Source of the DNA: Vibrionaceae bacterium
Lineage (GTDB): Bacteria > Pseudomonadota > Gammaproteobacteria > Enterobacterales > Vibrionaceae
Direction: 5' to 3'
NCBI GenBank assembly: GCA_018222805.1
Contig: JAAEZQ010000002.1
Span: 62,001 to 126,000, forward strand
DNA: 64,000 bases
This document shows positions 53,649-63,494 of this stretch, one piece after another; positions within the stretch are counted from its first letter, which is position 1; every line of letters starts with the position of its first letter. The position numbers and the translations under genes were made by a program. The notes beneath the pieces were generated by a model. That model had not been told where the DNA came from and made no database searches. It saw only the letters and a list, made by a program, of their open reading frames with translations.

Positions 53649-55973
53649 TTATAACCAACCTGGTTGTTTAAGCAGGGCTTCAAACTCCTCTGCCGGGAGT
53701 GGGCGGCTATAGTAGAAACCTTGCCCGAACTCACAGTTTAAGTTATTCAGATAATCCACATGTCGGCGCTCTTCTATGCCTTCAGCAACAATTTTTAGAT
53801 TAAGAGCTTTCGCCATCGCCACAATCACGTTAACCAATTCTCGATCTGACTCATTTTCAAACACGTTCTGCATGAATGCTCGATCGATTTTCAGACGGTC
53901 AAATGGGAACTTCTGTAAATAGCTTAATGCCGAATAGCCCGTTCCAAAATCATCAATGGTTAGCTTGGTTCCTAGTGCACGTAATTTATCCAGCATGTCC
54001 AATAGTTCTTGATCATGGTTAAACAGCAAACTTTCCGTAACTTCGACATCAAACTTATCTGCGGCAAGGCCTGACTCACTTAAGTTTCGCGTAATGAGAT
54101 CAAGCAATCGCTCACAATAACGGAACTGAACACTAGAAAAATTGACCGACATAAATAAAGGAGCAATAGATTGCCATTGCGCTGCTTGCTTACACGCTTG
54201 CTGAATAGCAAACTCACCCACATGATGAATCAATCCATTTTTTTCAGCGATGGAAATGAACTCTTCAGGGTTAACATATCCGTATTTCTCATCATTCCAG
54301 CGCATTAAAGCTTCTGCCCCAACAATCTTGCCTGTTTTCAACTCCACAATTGGCTGGTAATACAATTCCAACAGCTGATTAGAAAGCGCGTTGCGTAGTC
54401 GGCTTTCTAAATCGAGGTAGCGTTGCAAATCTTGGTTCATGTTCTGGTCATAAAAACAGAAAGCATCTCTGCCATCTTGCTTGACTCGATACATTGCCAT
54501 ATCAGCACTAGCCAGTAACTGCTCCGCAGTGTCACCATCATCAGGGAACACTGACATCCCGATACTGCTGGTTAGGAAAAACTCATGATTGTTCCACACC
54601 AAAGGCGCATCGAACGCCGATAGCACACTTGAAGCGACACGTTTAGCCGCTTCACCATCAGGTAAATCAGGCACGACCAATAAGAATTCGTCACCGCCAA
54701 TTCTGGCCAGCAAATCCGTTTGTCTCGCGACACGATGTAGGCGCTGTGAGCTAAGCTTAAGGATTTCATCACCAACAAAGTGCCCCATGGAATCGTTGAT
54801 CTGTTTAAAGTGATCCAAATCGATAAACATAACCAACACTTTAGAACCACTGCGAGAAGCCCGAATCAATTCCAACGCTAATCGCTCTGAACCATAACTA
54901 CGATTTGGTAAGTTGGTTAACGTGTCATATTTCGCCTGGAACGCGAGCTCTTTTTCTGATGCTATGCGTCGCTCTATCTCATTAGTGAGCTTTTGGTTTT
55001 GTTGAGAAAGAATATCTTTGCGCTTTTTCTCTTCTTCAAGCTTTATCTTTAATTCAATTCTATTGTTATTTGCAATGAAAGCATAACAGAGACCAGTAAC
55101 AATCATTACGGCAAGAATACTCAGACCAAAAATAAATAGACGAGAGGTAAGAACATCACTTTCACTTAAAGGCTCAAACCAAGCTATCAATTTAAAGTGG
55201 TATCGTTCTACTGGCACTTCAAAATAGATTTTATTCGTCAGTTCTTCCGGTTGTAATAGTATATCGTGTTGCTTATCTGTAGAGTTCTTAGTAATTGAGT
55301 CCCACACAACCATCTCAACGTTTTTAACATTGAGAACCATCCGACTGTAGCTATCTTCATGTTCCTGATTGGTCAGTTGTTCAATCACCACATTTGTATT
55401 GATATCAGCAACAATAAAGGCGACTTGCTTACCTGAAAACTGTACTTTTTTGACAACTTGAATGAGTGTGCCATTCCCGTCATCAGATGCGTAGACTTCC
55501 TCTGTATGGTTATGATCTATCGAGAGTTTATGGACATCAACCGAGTGTAAATTATGAGGATCTGTGGAGACGATAATTGTTCCATCACCTCCCACCAGCG
55601 TTAACTTATTATAAATATTGCTGTTATTTATTCTCTTACTGGATATTTTACTATCAAAACGATGTTTGAGGTTAATAAGGCTCGCACCTAAACCATACTC
55701 AATGGACATGCCAGACGCCAAGTTGGCAAAAAATGTTTGAACGGTCTTATCACCAGATAAGTTATCAATATCTTCACTTGCAATCGTAAATAAATTATCA
55801 AGTTTACTTGCATAACTTTTTACTTTTAAGTCGAGCTCTCTATGCTGTGACTCTTTTAATTTATTTTGGCCAAGACTTGTAACAACAATAAGCATCGCCA
55901 AATAAACAGACACTAATATTGCGCTTATTGTTATTATTTTCCTACTGGATATTTTTTTAATAGCCTTTTTCAT
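53649..55973 (-). CDS. scrC: ScrC: membrane GGDEF-EAL bifunctional protein
   Basis: 774 residues. TM near 12-34, periplasmic sensor domain (about 35-270), TM near 278-298, short coiled coil, GGDEF domain with intact LARIGGDEFLLVV, EAL domain with intact GAEALMRWNDEKYGYV, DDFGTGYSAL and EGIEERRHV. In V. parahaemolyticus ScrC degrades c-di-GMP when ScrA and ScrB are present and makes it when they are absent, so it switches between swarming and sticky/capsular states. The start overlaps the scrB stop by one base (TAATG). Confidence 0.95.
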   Translation of the reverse strand: MKKAIKKISSRKIITISAILVSVYLAMLIVVTSLGQNKLKESQHRELDLKVKSYASKLDNLFTIASEDIDNLSGDKTVQTFFANLASGMSIEYGLGASLINLKHRFDSKISSKRINNSNIYNKLTLVGGDGTIIVSTDPHNLHSVDVHKLSIDHNHTEEVYASDDGNGTLIQVVKKVQFSGKQVAFIVADINTNVVIEQLTNQEHEDSYSRMVLNVKNVEMVVWDSITKNSTDKQHDILLQPEELTNKIYFEVPVERYHFKLIAWFEPLSESDVLTSRLFIFGLSILAVMIVTGLCYAFIANNNRIELKIKLEEEKKRKDILSQQNQKLTNEIERRIASEKELAFQAKYDTLTNLPNRSYGSERLALELIRASRSGSKVLVMFIDLDHFKQINDSMGHFVGDEILKLSSQRLHRVARQTDLLARIGGDEFLLVVPDLPDGEAAKRVASSVLSAFDAPLVWNNHEFFLTSSIGMSVFPDDGDTAEQLLASADMAMYRVKQDGRDAFCFYDQNMNQDLQRYLDLESRLRNALSNQLLELYYQPIVELKTGKIVGAEALMRWNDEKYGYVNPEEFISIAEKNGLIHHVGEFAIQQACKQAAQWQSIAPLFMSVNFSSVQFRYCERLLDLITRNLSESGLAADKFDVEVTESLLFNHDQELLDMLDKLRALGTKLTIDDFGTGYSALSYLQKFPFDRLKIDRAFMQNVFENESDRELVNVIVAMAKALNLKIVAEGIEERRHVDYLNNLNCEFGQGFYYSRPLPAEEFEALLKQPGWL

Positions 55974-56902
55974 TAATTTTTCTTACTTTCTTCTATGAAG
56001 TAATCATTATAAAAGTAGTAAATAGATGGGTAATATTTCTTCACCAATTCTTCATACGTTCCATCTCGTTTAATTGAATCCAAGTAGCGATCAAATGCTT
56101 CGCGTAATTCTGGTGAATTTTTTCGAAATACAACAGCCATCTTTTGATTTTCGGATATTGGACCAATGACTTTTATTTCTCCTGGCCATTTTTCAAGAGC
56201 GATAAGTGTGTCAGCGACATCTAACAAAGTACTTTCAGCATCATTCTTCATAATTGCGGGTACCATCTCGTTGAGAAGGCGGTGACCATCCGGAAGAATC
56301 ACTTTTGCGCCCGTGTCATATAAATCATAGAGGTTGGGATCCAGACAAGAGTGCTCCAAAGCCAATACCTCTCGGCCGTCTATCAACTTTTTCACCATAT
56401 CTATGTCTTCAGCAATCGAACCTGTGGGCTTAATTGGAGAGAGAGATGAATCTGTTCTGGAAACCAACCAAACACCAGAGGGGAAGTAATCCTGTGAAAA
56501 ATCGACGACTTCTGTTCTCCAATCAAGAATGGTTACCCCATTAGCAATTAAATCACCTTCAATTGGCGTGGTTTCTCCAAGGACTGCTCTTTTGTCTTGG
56601 TAATGAACATGCTGACCAATGAGCTTTCCGATCATATTGCTCCACTGAGCAGGCACGTATTCGTAACGCACCCCCAAGGACTGAGCGAAACCTTTTACTA
56701 TGTCTACATCAAACCCTGTAAGAGTTTCCATTTCACCTTGTTCGATATAAGAAACAAAATTGGCGTAAGGAACACCAATATGGCGTAGGACTCCACTCTC
56801 GCGGATCTCTTTGAGATCGTTTGACCAAACGGAAGCAGACATAATCGCGGCAGTGAGTATCCCCACCGCAGTTATGGTTCGTTTAAGTATCTTGACTGGC
56901 AT
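55973..56902 (-). CDS. scrB: ScrB: periplasmic solute-binding protein
   Basis: 309 residues. A signal peptide ends near SASVWSNDLKEI. Family-3 solute-binding fold: ESGVLRHIGVPYANFVSYIE, GFDVDIVKGFAQSLGVRYEY, ALEHSCLDPNLYD. There is no ABC permease beside it; it lies between scrA and scrC, and in the known system it carries the extracellular signal to the ScrC periplasmic domain. The last residues end in FIEESKKN. Confidence 0.95.
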   Translation of the reverse strand: MPVKILKRTITAVGILTAAIMSASVWSNDLKEIRESGVLRHIGVPYANFVSYIEQGEMETLTGFDVDIVKGFAQSLGVRYEYVPAQWSNMIGKLIGQHVHYQDKRAVLGETTPIEGDLIANGVTILDWRTEVVDFSQDYFPSGVWLVSRTDSSLSPIKPTGSIAEDIDMVKKLIDGREVLALEHSCLDPNLYDLYDTGAKVILPDGHRLLNEMVPAIMKNDAESTLLDVADTLIALEKWPGEIKVIGPISENQKMAVVFRKNSPELREAFDRYLDSIKRDGTYEELVKKYYPSIYYFYNDYFIEESKKN

Positions 56903-56962
56903 AGTGCATAACCTTTTTCACAAAGCGCCCAATAACGGACGCTTACGTGATTAATAACAACC

Positions 56963-58381
56963 TTAGAATGAGTAGTACAAGTCTGTAATTGCTTGTACTA
57001 GCCCTTCTACATCTTGCTCATCGTGGAACAAGTGTGTAGAGATACGAAGCGCATACGTATCGTATTGATCATTTTTATACAACTTGAAACTCGTTGTGCG
57101 GATGATATAACCATACTCCTCGCGCAAGCGATCTCGGAACTCGGTGAGAATGTCGCCATCCATCACATTATCAAAAAATGGGTTGAACGTCGTGAGACCA
57201 CTGGTTAAACCTTCTACATTTGGTGAGAAGATTTTTGCTTGCGGTAAAGCCTTAGCAAGTAACTCTTTACATAGACTACCTAAAGCAAGAACACGCTCTT
57301 CAATTCGATCACGACCAATCTCATCCCACATTTTACAGCTATCAGTTAACGCTTGTTTCGCTGGAAAGTTATCATTGCCAACGTACTGAAGCTGGATCTG
57401 CTTACCTAAGTAATCAGCGTGAGAAAGCGATGAGTTAATCAACCATAGTGGGTTCTCACGTTGCCAATATTCATTCAGACGTTCGCCAAGACTATTCTCA
57501 CCTTTTCGCACGTATAAAATACCAGTCGCACCCGCACCACACTGCCATTTATGGCCAGATCCTGCATAAAAGTCACAGTCTAAGTCGTGGAAATCGAGAT
57601 CTAGCATACCAATGGTGTGAGCACCATCGATCATCGTAGGGATTCCGTGTTCTTTCGCGAGCTCACAAATCGCCTTAGCTGGTAAAGTAGTACCCGTTTT
57701 GTAAGTGATATGAGAAAAAACAATCAGTCGTACATTGTCGTTAGATGCAATTGCATCACGGAATGCTTCAACATAATCTTCTTCAGATACCTCTTCCGTA
57801 CCAGTAAACACAGGTAATTGGATCTCAACCACCTCAGCACCAAAACGCTCTTTAGCTATGTTAAGAGGAGAAAGGGCTGCCACATGTTCATGGTGCGTTG
57901 TTAGGATAACATCACCCTCTTCGAAATGCAGTCCGTTGATGATTGTACATAAGCCATCAGTGGTATTACGGCTAAGGATGATCTCATCCGCATCCGCACC
58001 AAAACCCGCAGCAACTTCCGCTGCCATATTGGTAACCTTGGGCCAAGAACCAAACTTGCCTTGCATATCCCATGGGTATTCTGCCACCAGCTTGTTATTA
58101 TCTACATAGTTTTCTAGTACATGCTTCGGCATAGAACCAGTCGTACCGATGTTCATGTACGTGGTTTTCTTGTCTAAAACAAACTGCTTTTGTACTTTAC
58201 GCCAAAATTGTCTATCGTTTTTACTACCTAGACCTTGACTGCCCCAGTTAATTTTCTGCTCACCCGCTTGCGCTATGCCTGAGAAGGCAGAAGCACTCAC
58301 ACCAGCAACAACGGCGCCCGTTGCTCCTTTGAGAAAATTACGGCGGCTGCGATCAGTCTGCGTAGGTTCCTTGTTGCTCAT
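56963..58381 (-). CDS. scrA: ScrA: Tat-exported class V aminotransferase-like protein
   Basis: 472 residues. A twin-arginine signal (RSRRNFLKGATGAVVAG) is followed by a PLP fold type I, class V domain with the PLP lysine K278 in GSGHKWQCGAG and the pyridoxal-contacting VDG-type strand (TMIDGAHTIGM). In V. parahaemolyticus ScrA is needed to make the S-signal that ScrB senses. The Tat signal predicts a folded, periplasmic enzyme. It is first in the scrABC operon, 60 bases before scrB. Confidence 0.96.
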   Translation of the reverse strand: MSNKEPTQTDRSRRNFLKGATGAVVAGVSASAFSGIAQAGEQKINWGSQGLGSKNDRQFWRKVQKQFVLDKKTTYMNIGTTGSMPKHVLENYVDNNKLVAEYPWDMQGKFGSWPKVTNMAAEVAAGFGADADEIILSRNTTDGLCTIINGLHFEEGDVILTTHHEHVAALSPLNIAKERFGAEVVEIQLPVFTGTEEVSEEDYVEAFRDAIASNDNVRLIVFSHITYKTGTTLPAKAICELAKEHGIPTMIDGAHTIGMLDLDFHDLDCDFYAGSGHKWQCGAGATGILYVRKGENSLGERLNEYWQRENPLWLINSSLSHADYLGKQIQLQYVGNDNFPAKQALTDSCKMWDEIGRDRIEERVLALGSLCKELLAKALPQAKIFSPNVEGLTSGLTTFNPFFDNVMDGDILTEFRDRLREEYGYIIRTTSFKLYKNDQYDTYALRISTHLFHDEQDVEGLVQAITDLYYSF

Positions 58382-58919
58382 CTTTTTTCATTCCTTGTCG
58401 AAATTAGCCATCATATTGTTAATTAAATACACGTAACTATTTGTTACTAAACCATTATTACTTATTCAAACCAAAGTTTAATTTTTTTCAGCGCCATTAA
58501 GTGATCTTTATTCCATATTTCTAACAAAATGATGACATAAACAACAACCAGCCATCACCCATATTCATCTGCATTCATAATAAAATAGTAGTTAAATTAG
58601 AGCACTTTAGTAGTAAAAATTTAATTTATTCGTTCATTTAAAACAGATTCGATCATTCTCATTGAGTTCAACATTTCTGTTTTTGTTCATGGTTTCAAAC
58701 AACTTTGCCGTTGACTCTATGCTCATCACGGTGATTCTTATGTCAAATATGTCTGATGTGCTACGTTTTATTAAAGCCGGAAGTTCGACGGTACGGCTTG
58801 AGATCTATCTTTAGTTCACACCAAAAGTTGTTGGAAGAGCAGGAAACAAAACGCCTCTCTTTCTGAAACTCGACGTTTGAACTTACGACCATCCGAACAT
58901 AGATATGGAAGGAAAAACC
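58382..58919. other. Divergent region between scrA and sodC
   Basis: Over 500 AT-rich bases without an open frame. GTAAC-TATTT-GTTAC (58433-58447) is a small inverted repeat 52 bases before scrA and may be an operator. The rest, including the sodC leader, shows nothing distinctive. Confidence 0.45.
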
Positions 58920-59441
58920 ATGTTAAAAGGATCACTGAGAATTTCGGCAATCGCGACATTGATGGGAGTGATTGCCCCTGCAGCTATAGCACAATCGATA
59001 TCCATGACCGACCTCAACAACAATAAGAGCGTTGGAACCGTGGAATTATCAGAAACTCAATATGGTGTTGTATTTGCCCCTCAATTATCCAGCATACCGG
59101 CGGGGCTACATGGCTTTCATGTACATGTTAATCCATCTTGCGAAAGTGCAGAAAAAGATGGAAAAACAGTCTTAGGTGGCGCGGCTGGTGGTCATTATGA
59201 TCCAAAAAATACCGGTAAACATGGGTATCCGTGGACAGAAGACAACCACCTTGGCGATCTTCCTGCCTTGTATGCGGATATGGAAGGCAATGCCGTTTTG
59301 CCCGTTTTAGCACCGCGACTAAAATTATCTGACTTAAAAGGCAGAGCTCTGATGATCCATGCAGGAGGAGATAACCACTCCGACCAACCCGCCAAATTAG
59401 GCGGTGGTGGAGCACGCATTGTTTGTGGTGTGATCAACTAA
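58920..59441 (+). CDS. sodC: Cu/Zn superoxide dismutase, periplasmic
   Basis: 173 residues from ATG 58920, 7 bases after GGAAGG; the frame to 58905 is rejected. A signal peptide ends at APAAIAQS. Metal ligands are in [34 protein letters not shown] and [11 protein letters not shown]. It removes periplasmic superoxide. It is monocistronic, convergent with the sensor kinase gene. Confidence 0.96.
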   Translation: MLKGSLRISAIATLMGVIAPAAIAQSISMTDLNNNKSVGTVELSETQYGVVFAPQLSSIPAGLHGFHVHVNPSCESAEKDGKTVLGGAAGGHYDPKNTGKHGYPWTEDNHLGDLPALYADMEGNAVLPVLAPRLKLSDLKGRALMIHAGGDNHSDQPAKLGGGGARIVCGVIN

Positions 59442-59459
59442 AGAGTCAAACGCTTTGCT

Positions 59460-59496
59460 GATTCACACTTCTCTCATAGCGCGGGAAGTGTGAATC
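59460..59496. terminator. Inverted repeat between sodC and the kinase gene
   Basis: Perfect 11-base arms GATTCACACTT / AAGTGTGAATC with a 15-base loop holding the kinase stop codon. No T-run follows on either side, so termination strength is uncertain. Confidence 0.5.
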
Positions 59497-60847
59497 GTTG
59501 GGTAAATCGAGACGCCGATATATCCGTTTCTAAGTAACTGTGATGCAACATTAAAATGGACTGTACAATTTTAGTTCCAATACCTAATGCGCCTTGATGG
59601 GAATCTGGTTCAATGTGATTGGAAAGCGTAAAGTGGGCGCTTGCCCTGTCATCACTGAGATGTATTTGACAAACGACGGTCGACCTTGACGGACTATGGC
59701 GTAACGCATTATCTAACAAGTTAAGTAGCACCCTTTCCAGCAACCCTTTATCACCAATTGTCTGTATTTGATCTTCTATCTCTATACTCAGCGTCACTTC
59801 CTTATGCTGAAATTGACTTTGCATCGTTTCAGCACACTCTGTCACCAATTCAGCCAGATCGACGGGAAGGTATTCGTAGCTCGGTAGCGTAGCTTCTTTT
59901 TTGGCCTCTTCGAGTAGCGCATGCAGTTGTCTGGAAAGTTTTTCTCCATTTCGGAAAGCCACCTCAATAAGAGGATCCGATTCTGGATGTTGTAATCGCC
60001 ACGTTTCTAAATATCCCAATACGCTTGAAAGCGGTGTCTTTAAATCGTGACTTAACTGAACAAGACTTTGACGACGGTGAGAAGATTGATATTCGAGGTG
60101 TAAGAATTGCTGCTGAATGTGCTTCGCCATCAGCTGATAAGAGTGAGCAACGGGTATTAACTCTGGAACCTGATGAGTAAACTTCGGATGTAGACGAAAA
60201 TCATGTTCCGCCTGCTGTTGCATTTGATCGGTCACGCACTCTATAGGATTAAGAAGACTGCGCTTCACCAACACATAAGCACCGAAAGCAAAGCCTAATA
60301 TGGAGAGTAACACCAGCCCAGCGAGTGCGAGGTAAGGCGTATCCACTTGTGCCTTGGCAATTGCGGTGTGACGGGAGCTGCCGATCACCACATAAAGATA
60401 ACCTATCGTTGAGCCAAACTCTTCAATCGATGCGACGGAAAACACTTTATGTTCATCACTACTTCGCGGATCGTCGCCTAAAATCGGAAAAGGGTCACCG
60501 CGTAAAAACTGCTTGATAGGAGCAAGGTCCACAGACTCCAACAGTTCGGTTCCATCCGGAGCGGCATGTGTGGTGATATTCCCCTGACTATCAAGAAAAT
60601 AGATTTCGAAGTCAGGTCCAATCAACATTAATGTATGGAATATCGATTTTAGCGCTTTCGGGTTGTAATCCGTCCCTATCATCAACGGATTATCATCGCG
60701 CATATGGCTGGCCAATTCTTTGTGTAAACTCTGCTGAGTGCGAAGTTCGATGGTCTCTTTGTGCCAATTATAAGTCAGTGCAATGGCAGCCGCAGCCAAA
60801 CAAAACCAGACCGTGGTAAACACCATCAAACGAGATTTAAAGCTCAT
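59474..60847 (-). CDS. Sensor histidine kinase
   Basis: 457 residues. TM near 8-26, a periplasmic domain of about 150 residues, TM near 175-197, a HAMP-like linker, then the kinase core: H-box QLSHDLKTPLSS, N-box NLLDNALRHSP, and a G-box GALGIGTKIV. The catalytic D-x-G segment is weakly conserved (EPDSHQGALGIG). It lies 24 bases after its response regulator and is probably autophosphorylated in response to an envelope signal, given the SodC and spondin neighbours. Confidence 0.93.
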   Translation of the reverse strand: MSFKSRLMVFTTVWFCLAAAAIALTYNWHKETIELRTQQSLHKELASHMRDDNPLMIGTDYNPKALKSIFHTLMLIGPDFEIYFLDSQGNITTHAAPDGTELLESVDLAPIKQFLRGDPFPILGDDPRSSDEHKVFSVASIEEFGSTIGYLYVVIGSSRHTAIAKAQVDTPYLALAGLVLLSILGFAFGAYVLVKRSLLNPIECVTDQMQQQAEHDFRLHPKFTHQVPELIPVAHSYQLMAKHIQQQFLHLEYQSSHRRQSLVQLSHDLKTPLSSVLGYLETWRLQHPESDPLIEVAFRNGEKLSRQLHALLEEAKKEATLPSYEYLPVDLAELVTECAETMQSQFQHKEVTLSIEIEDQIQTIGDKGLLERVLLNLLDNALRHSPSRSTVVCQIHLSDDRASAHFTLSNHIEPDSHQGALGIGTKIVQSILMLHHSYLETDISASRFTQRFTLPAL

Positions 60848-60871
60848 CCAACTGCCTCCTAGGTAACTGGC

Positions 60872-61609
60872 TTATTGATGCGACTGAAATTTGTAACCCA
60901 CGCCCCAAACTGTTTGGATAAAGTGATGCTCGGAATCCGAGAGCATCAACTTAGAGCGTAAGCGATTAATGGTGCTACAAACCGTATGATGATATCCGGC
61001 GTGGTGAGTATTCCAAACATGATCAAGCAGTTCATCTTTGCTATAGACCCTGCCGGGATGCATCGCAAGGAACTGTAACAACGAGAACTCAGTAGCGGTT
61101 AGCGAAACATCTTTATTGTTGAGTGAAACCTGATGCAATTCCGGAACAATCTTTAACGCGCCAAAATTCAAAGCGTCTTCTGTCTCTTTGGTCTTGTTGT
61201 CCGTCGTTTGGTTAACGCGGCGCAATACATTCCTCACTCGAGCTTGAAACTCCAGTACACTAAACGGTTTCGTTATGTAGTCGTCAACATCTGCCTCTAA
61301 CCCATCGACTTTGTCCATTTCACTGTCTCTCGCGGTCAGCACCAGAACTGGTGTCCAATCTTGCTGCTGACGCAAGTAATGGCAAAAATCTAAGCCATCA
61401 CCATCTGGTAATCCCCTATCGAGGATCACCAGATCAAAAGCCTGTCGCTGGTACTCAGTTGTCCCCTTTTCGATGCTAACGACTCGCGTGACATGATGCC
61501 CTTGAAACTTAAGGTGCATTTGAACTAGCTCGGCTAAATCGTTATCGTCTTCTATCAACAAAATGTTCGCTGCCATATTGATTGCTGGGTTAAAAGTTTG
61601 CTGCACCAT
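60872..61609 (-). CDS. OmpR-family response regulator
   Basis: 245 residues (start 61609 with AAAGGA upstream; ATG 61576 would give the receiver directly). Receiver domain with acidic pocket IEDDND, phospho-Asp in VILDRGLPD, and TK in ITKPFSV; C-terminal winged helix with VWNTHHAGYHHTVCSTINRL. It is the partner of the downstream kinase and probably controls the spondin genes, since TGAGA/TCTCA-type repeats lie upstream of both units. Confidence 0.94.
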   Translation of the reverse strand: MVQQTFNPAINMAANILLIEDDNDLAELVQMHLKFQGHHVTRVVSIEKGTTEYQRQAFDLVILDRGLPDGDGLDFCHYLRQQQDWTPVLVLTARDSEMDKVDGLEADVDDYITKPFSVLEFQARVRNVLRRVNQTTDNKTKETEDALNFGALKIVPELHQVSLNNKDVSLTATEFSLLQFLAMHPGRVYSKDELLDHVWNTHHAGYHHTVCSTINRLRSKLMLSDSEHHFIQTVWGVGYKFQSHQ

Positions 61610-61642
61610 GATCCTTTCCCCTGCGAATGACTTTCCCTACCG

Positions 61643-61656
61643 ATGAGAAGTCTCAT
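61643..61656 (-). promoter_or_regulatory. Palindrome upstream of the response regulator gene
   Basis: ATGAGA-AG-TCTCAT, 33 bases before the start. It uses the same TGAGA pentamer as the repeats upstream of the spondin genes. Confidence 0.45.
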
Positions 61657-61693
61657 TCTGCACAGGACCGGATCAAAGCAATCTTTCTTTCAG

Positions 61694-61749
61694 AAAAAGG
61701 CTCCGGCGGCGGAAATGAATAAAGCCTAGCGAATGAAGAAACCGCCGGA
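61694..61749 (-). terminator. Terminator of the spondin gene pair
   Basis: 8-base GC-rich arms TCCGGCGG / CCGCCGGA with a 32-base loop, followed on the minus strand by GCCTTTTTCTG. It separates the spondin genes from the two-component genes. Confidence 0.5.
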
Positions 61750-61757
61750 ATCTGCTT

Positions 61758-62453
61758 TTATTCTATCCGCGTGATAGTCACCTTCGCACCAGGGTTGAGA
61801 AATCGATGATTTGCAGACAAGGTAGAATTCGTCAGTCCATCATCGCGGCTAATAATGCCAGCATGAAAAGCAACCATATCAGCGTTATCGTTCCGCTCTG
61901 CATTGAAGCCTTCACCTCCACCAGCAGGGCCTGGAATCGTCTCAGCAAGTTCATCATTAAGCTCGGTTCCGGAATCCCATACGTTCATGTTCATTTCGTA
62001 ACTTTCACCAACAGCGAGCGATTTAAGTGGCAAGCCTGTCTCTCCAACAAAGGCATCGTTGGTGTTTACCAACATAGATGCCATCGACAAGAAACCATAG
62101 TGGTCTGGATTAAGCCTAATTGTCACCTCGTCAGAAGCCCCGGGAAGTACTAAGCCATTCCCCGATACACCCTGATAAACATTGCTGTCGCTGTTCACTA
62201 TCGCTATCAACTCAGCATTACTACCACCTTCAGCTAAGTGCTCTAAGGCAACCGAAGCGCTTTTACCAACTTCAAACAAACGGAAATCACTGTTATGAGT
62301 AAGTACCGCCAGTGGAGACATAGGCTGATTTGCGGTTAGGTTCGCCACATTTACCGTATATCGGTATGACGTCACTTTGTCGTTGTCATCATCATGAAGA
62401 CAACCTGCAAGTAAAGCGACTGGTGCCGCCAATAGTAAGATTCTGTATTTCAT
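61758..62453 (-). CDS. Spondin-domain lipoprotein
   Basis: 231 residues. A lipoprotein signal (LLAAPVALLAGC, lipidated Cys near 18) precedes a spondin_N-like domain. The strands YRYTVNVANLTANQPMSPLA and FLSMASMLVNTNDAFVG, and WDSGTELNDELAETIPGP, match the paralogue upstream. The family is exported; function in bacteria is not settled. It follows the other spondin gene by 9 bases. Confidence 0.88.
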   Translation of the reverse strand: MKYRILLLAAPVALLAGCLHDDDNDKVTSYRYTVNVANLTANQPMSPLAVLTHNSDFRLFEVGKSASVALEHLAEGGSNAELIAIVNSDSNVYQGVSGNGLVLPGASDEVTIRLNPDHYGFLSMASMLVNTNDAFVGETGLPLKSLAVGESYEMNMNVWDSGTELNDELAETIPGPAGGGEGFNAERNDNADMVAFHAGIISRDDGLTNSTLSANHRFLNPGAKVTITRIE

Positions 62454-62462
62454 ACGTCCCCC

Positions 62463-63146
62463 TTACTTCACTACGATGGTGATAGTAGCAACGGGGTTTA
62501 ACCAACGGTGACTGCTACTGTCTAGGTCACTGATACCACCAAGCGAATCACTGTCACCCAAATTCCCCGGATGTACATGAACTTTGTCATTTGAGACCGC
62601 AGCTTCAACACCCGCCCCTCCACTTCCGAAAGTAATAAAAGGTGGGTTGGGTATGCTTGCCGCTAACTCGTCATTGGCTTCGGTACCTGCATCGTAACTG
62701 TTCAATGTTGCTTTATAAATGCCCGCGGCAGTAGGGATTTTCCAACTGTCTAAACCAACAAACCCATCATTGGTTGGCAACAGCATTGCACTGAGAGAAA
62801 GGTAATCGTGATCACCACTGTCGAAGGTAAACATGGTCGCACTGCCCGGATTAAGGAAGCCACCTGCGGGATTTTCTACTACAGTGCCCCCAGCGTTACC
62901 AATCACACTTGATAAACCTGAAATGTCACCTTGTTCAGCCATCGCTTCTAACTCAGGCGTCGCGGTTTCACCCACTTTGAACATATGCAGATCGGAGCCA
63001 TGTGCAGCCACGATTAGCGGCGTAAAATAGATGCCTTTGGTAGCATTGGTGATGGTAATTTCTAATTCTGCCGCGCTCACCGATGCAGCACCAAACGTCA
63101 GAGCAACAGAAGCCATGGCGAGACCAAGTTGGGTACGTTTTTTCAT
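62463..63146 (-). CDS. Spondin-domain exported protein
   Basis: 227 residues from ATG 63146 (MKKRTQLGLAMASVALTF); the longer frame is rejected because AAAGGATGG sits 7-15 bases ahead of this ATG. A Sec signal peptide ends near ASVSAAELEI. Spondin_N-like domain: LEITITNATKGIYFTPLIVA, DYLSLSAMLLPTNDGFVG and SYDAGTEANDELAASIPNP. It is a soluble periplasmic or secreted protein, paralogous to the lipoprotein that follows. Regulation by the neighbouring OmpR-type regulator is inferred from 11-base repeats upstream. Confidence 0.9.
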   Translation of the reverse strand: MKKRTQLGLAMASVALTFGAASVSAAELEITITNATKGIYFTPLIVAAHGSDLHMFKVGETATPELEAMAEQGDISGLSSVIGNAGGTVVENPAGGFLNPGSATMFTFDSGDHDYLSLSAMLLPTNDGFVGLDSWKIPTAAGIYKATLNSYDAGTEANDELAASIPNPPFITFGSGGAGVEAAVSNDKVHVHPGNLGDSDSLGGISDLDSSSHRWLNPVATITIVVK

Positions 63147-63494
63147 TGTGAGTCCATCCTTTAATAAGAGTGATACCCAAGCCAGTGAACACATCGTCTT
63201 CTGACTTCTTGGGTAAGATTACTATCGAACGTCTTCCGTTCTTGTCTCTAAGCATGGCAAGTGGATCTATCGACAATTTCATCAAACTCTCATAAAATTC
63301 TCACAACTTCTGGTTTTGATCCTGACACGAAGAAATGGCGATTTTCTAGTCCGCTGATAGCGCTCTTTTCACTGAATAACGCTGTCTAAAAATGTCTTTC
63401 TGACAAAAATATCGTGAAAGCGGGACTGACACACTTGAACCAATACCAGTCCTACCAGAAAATACCAGCATCACGCAGCACAGAACCGAAACAT
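63147..63494. other. Divergent region, spondin gene / LysR gene
   Basis: No gene apart from the flanks. The three TGAGA-like repeats at 63277-63303 are the only structure I see. The LysR start at 63495 lacks a strong ribosome site. Confidence 0.5.
63277..63303 (-). promoter_or_regulatory. 11-base direct repeats upstream of the spondin genes
   Basis: On the minus strand TGAGA-N6-TGAGA-N6-TGAAA, an 11-base period as used by OmpR-family regulators binding head to tail. It is centred about 144 bases before the first spondin gene. Confidence 0.5.
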
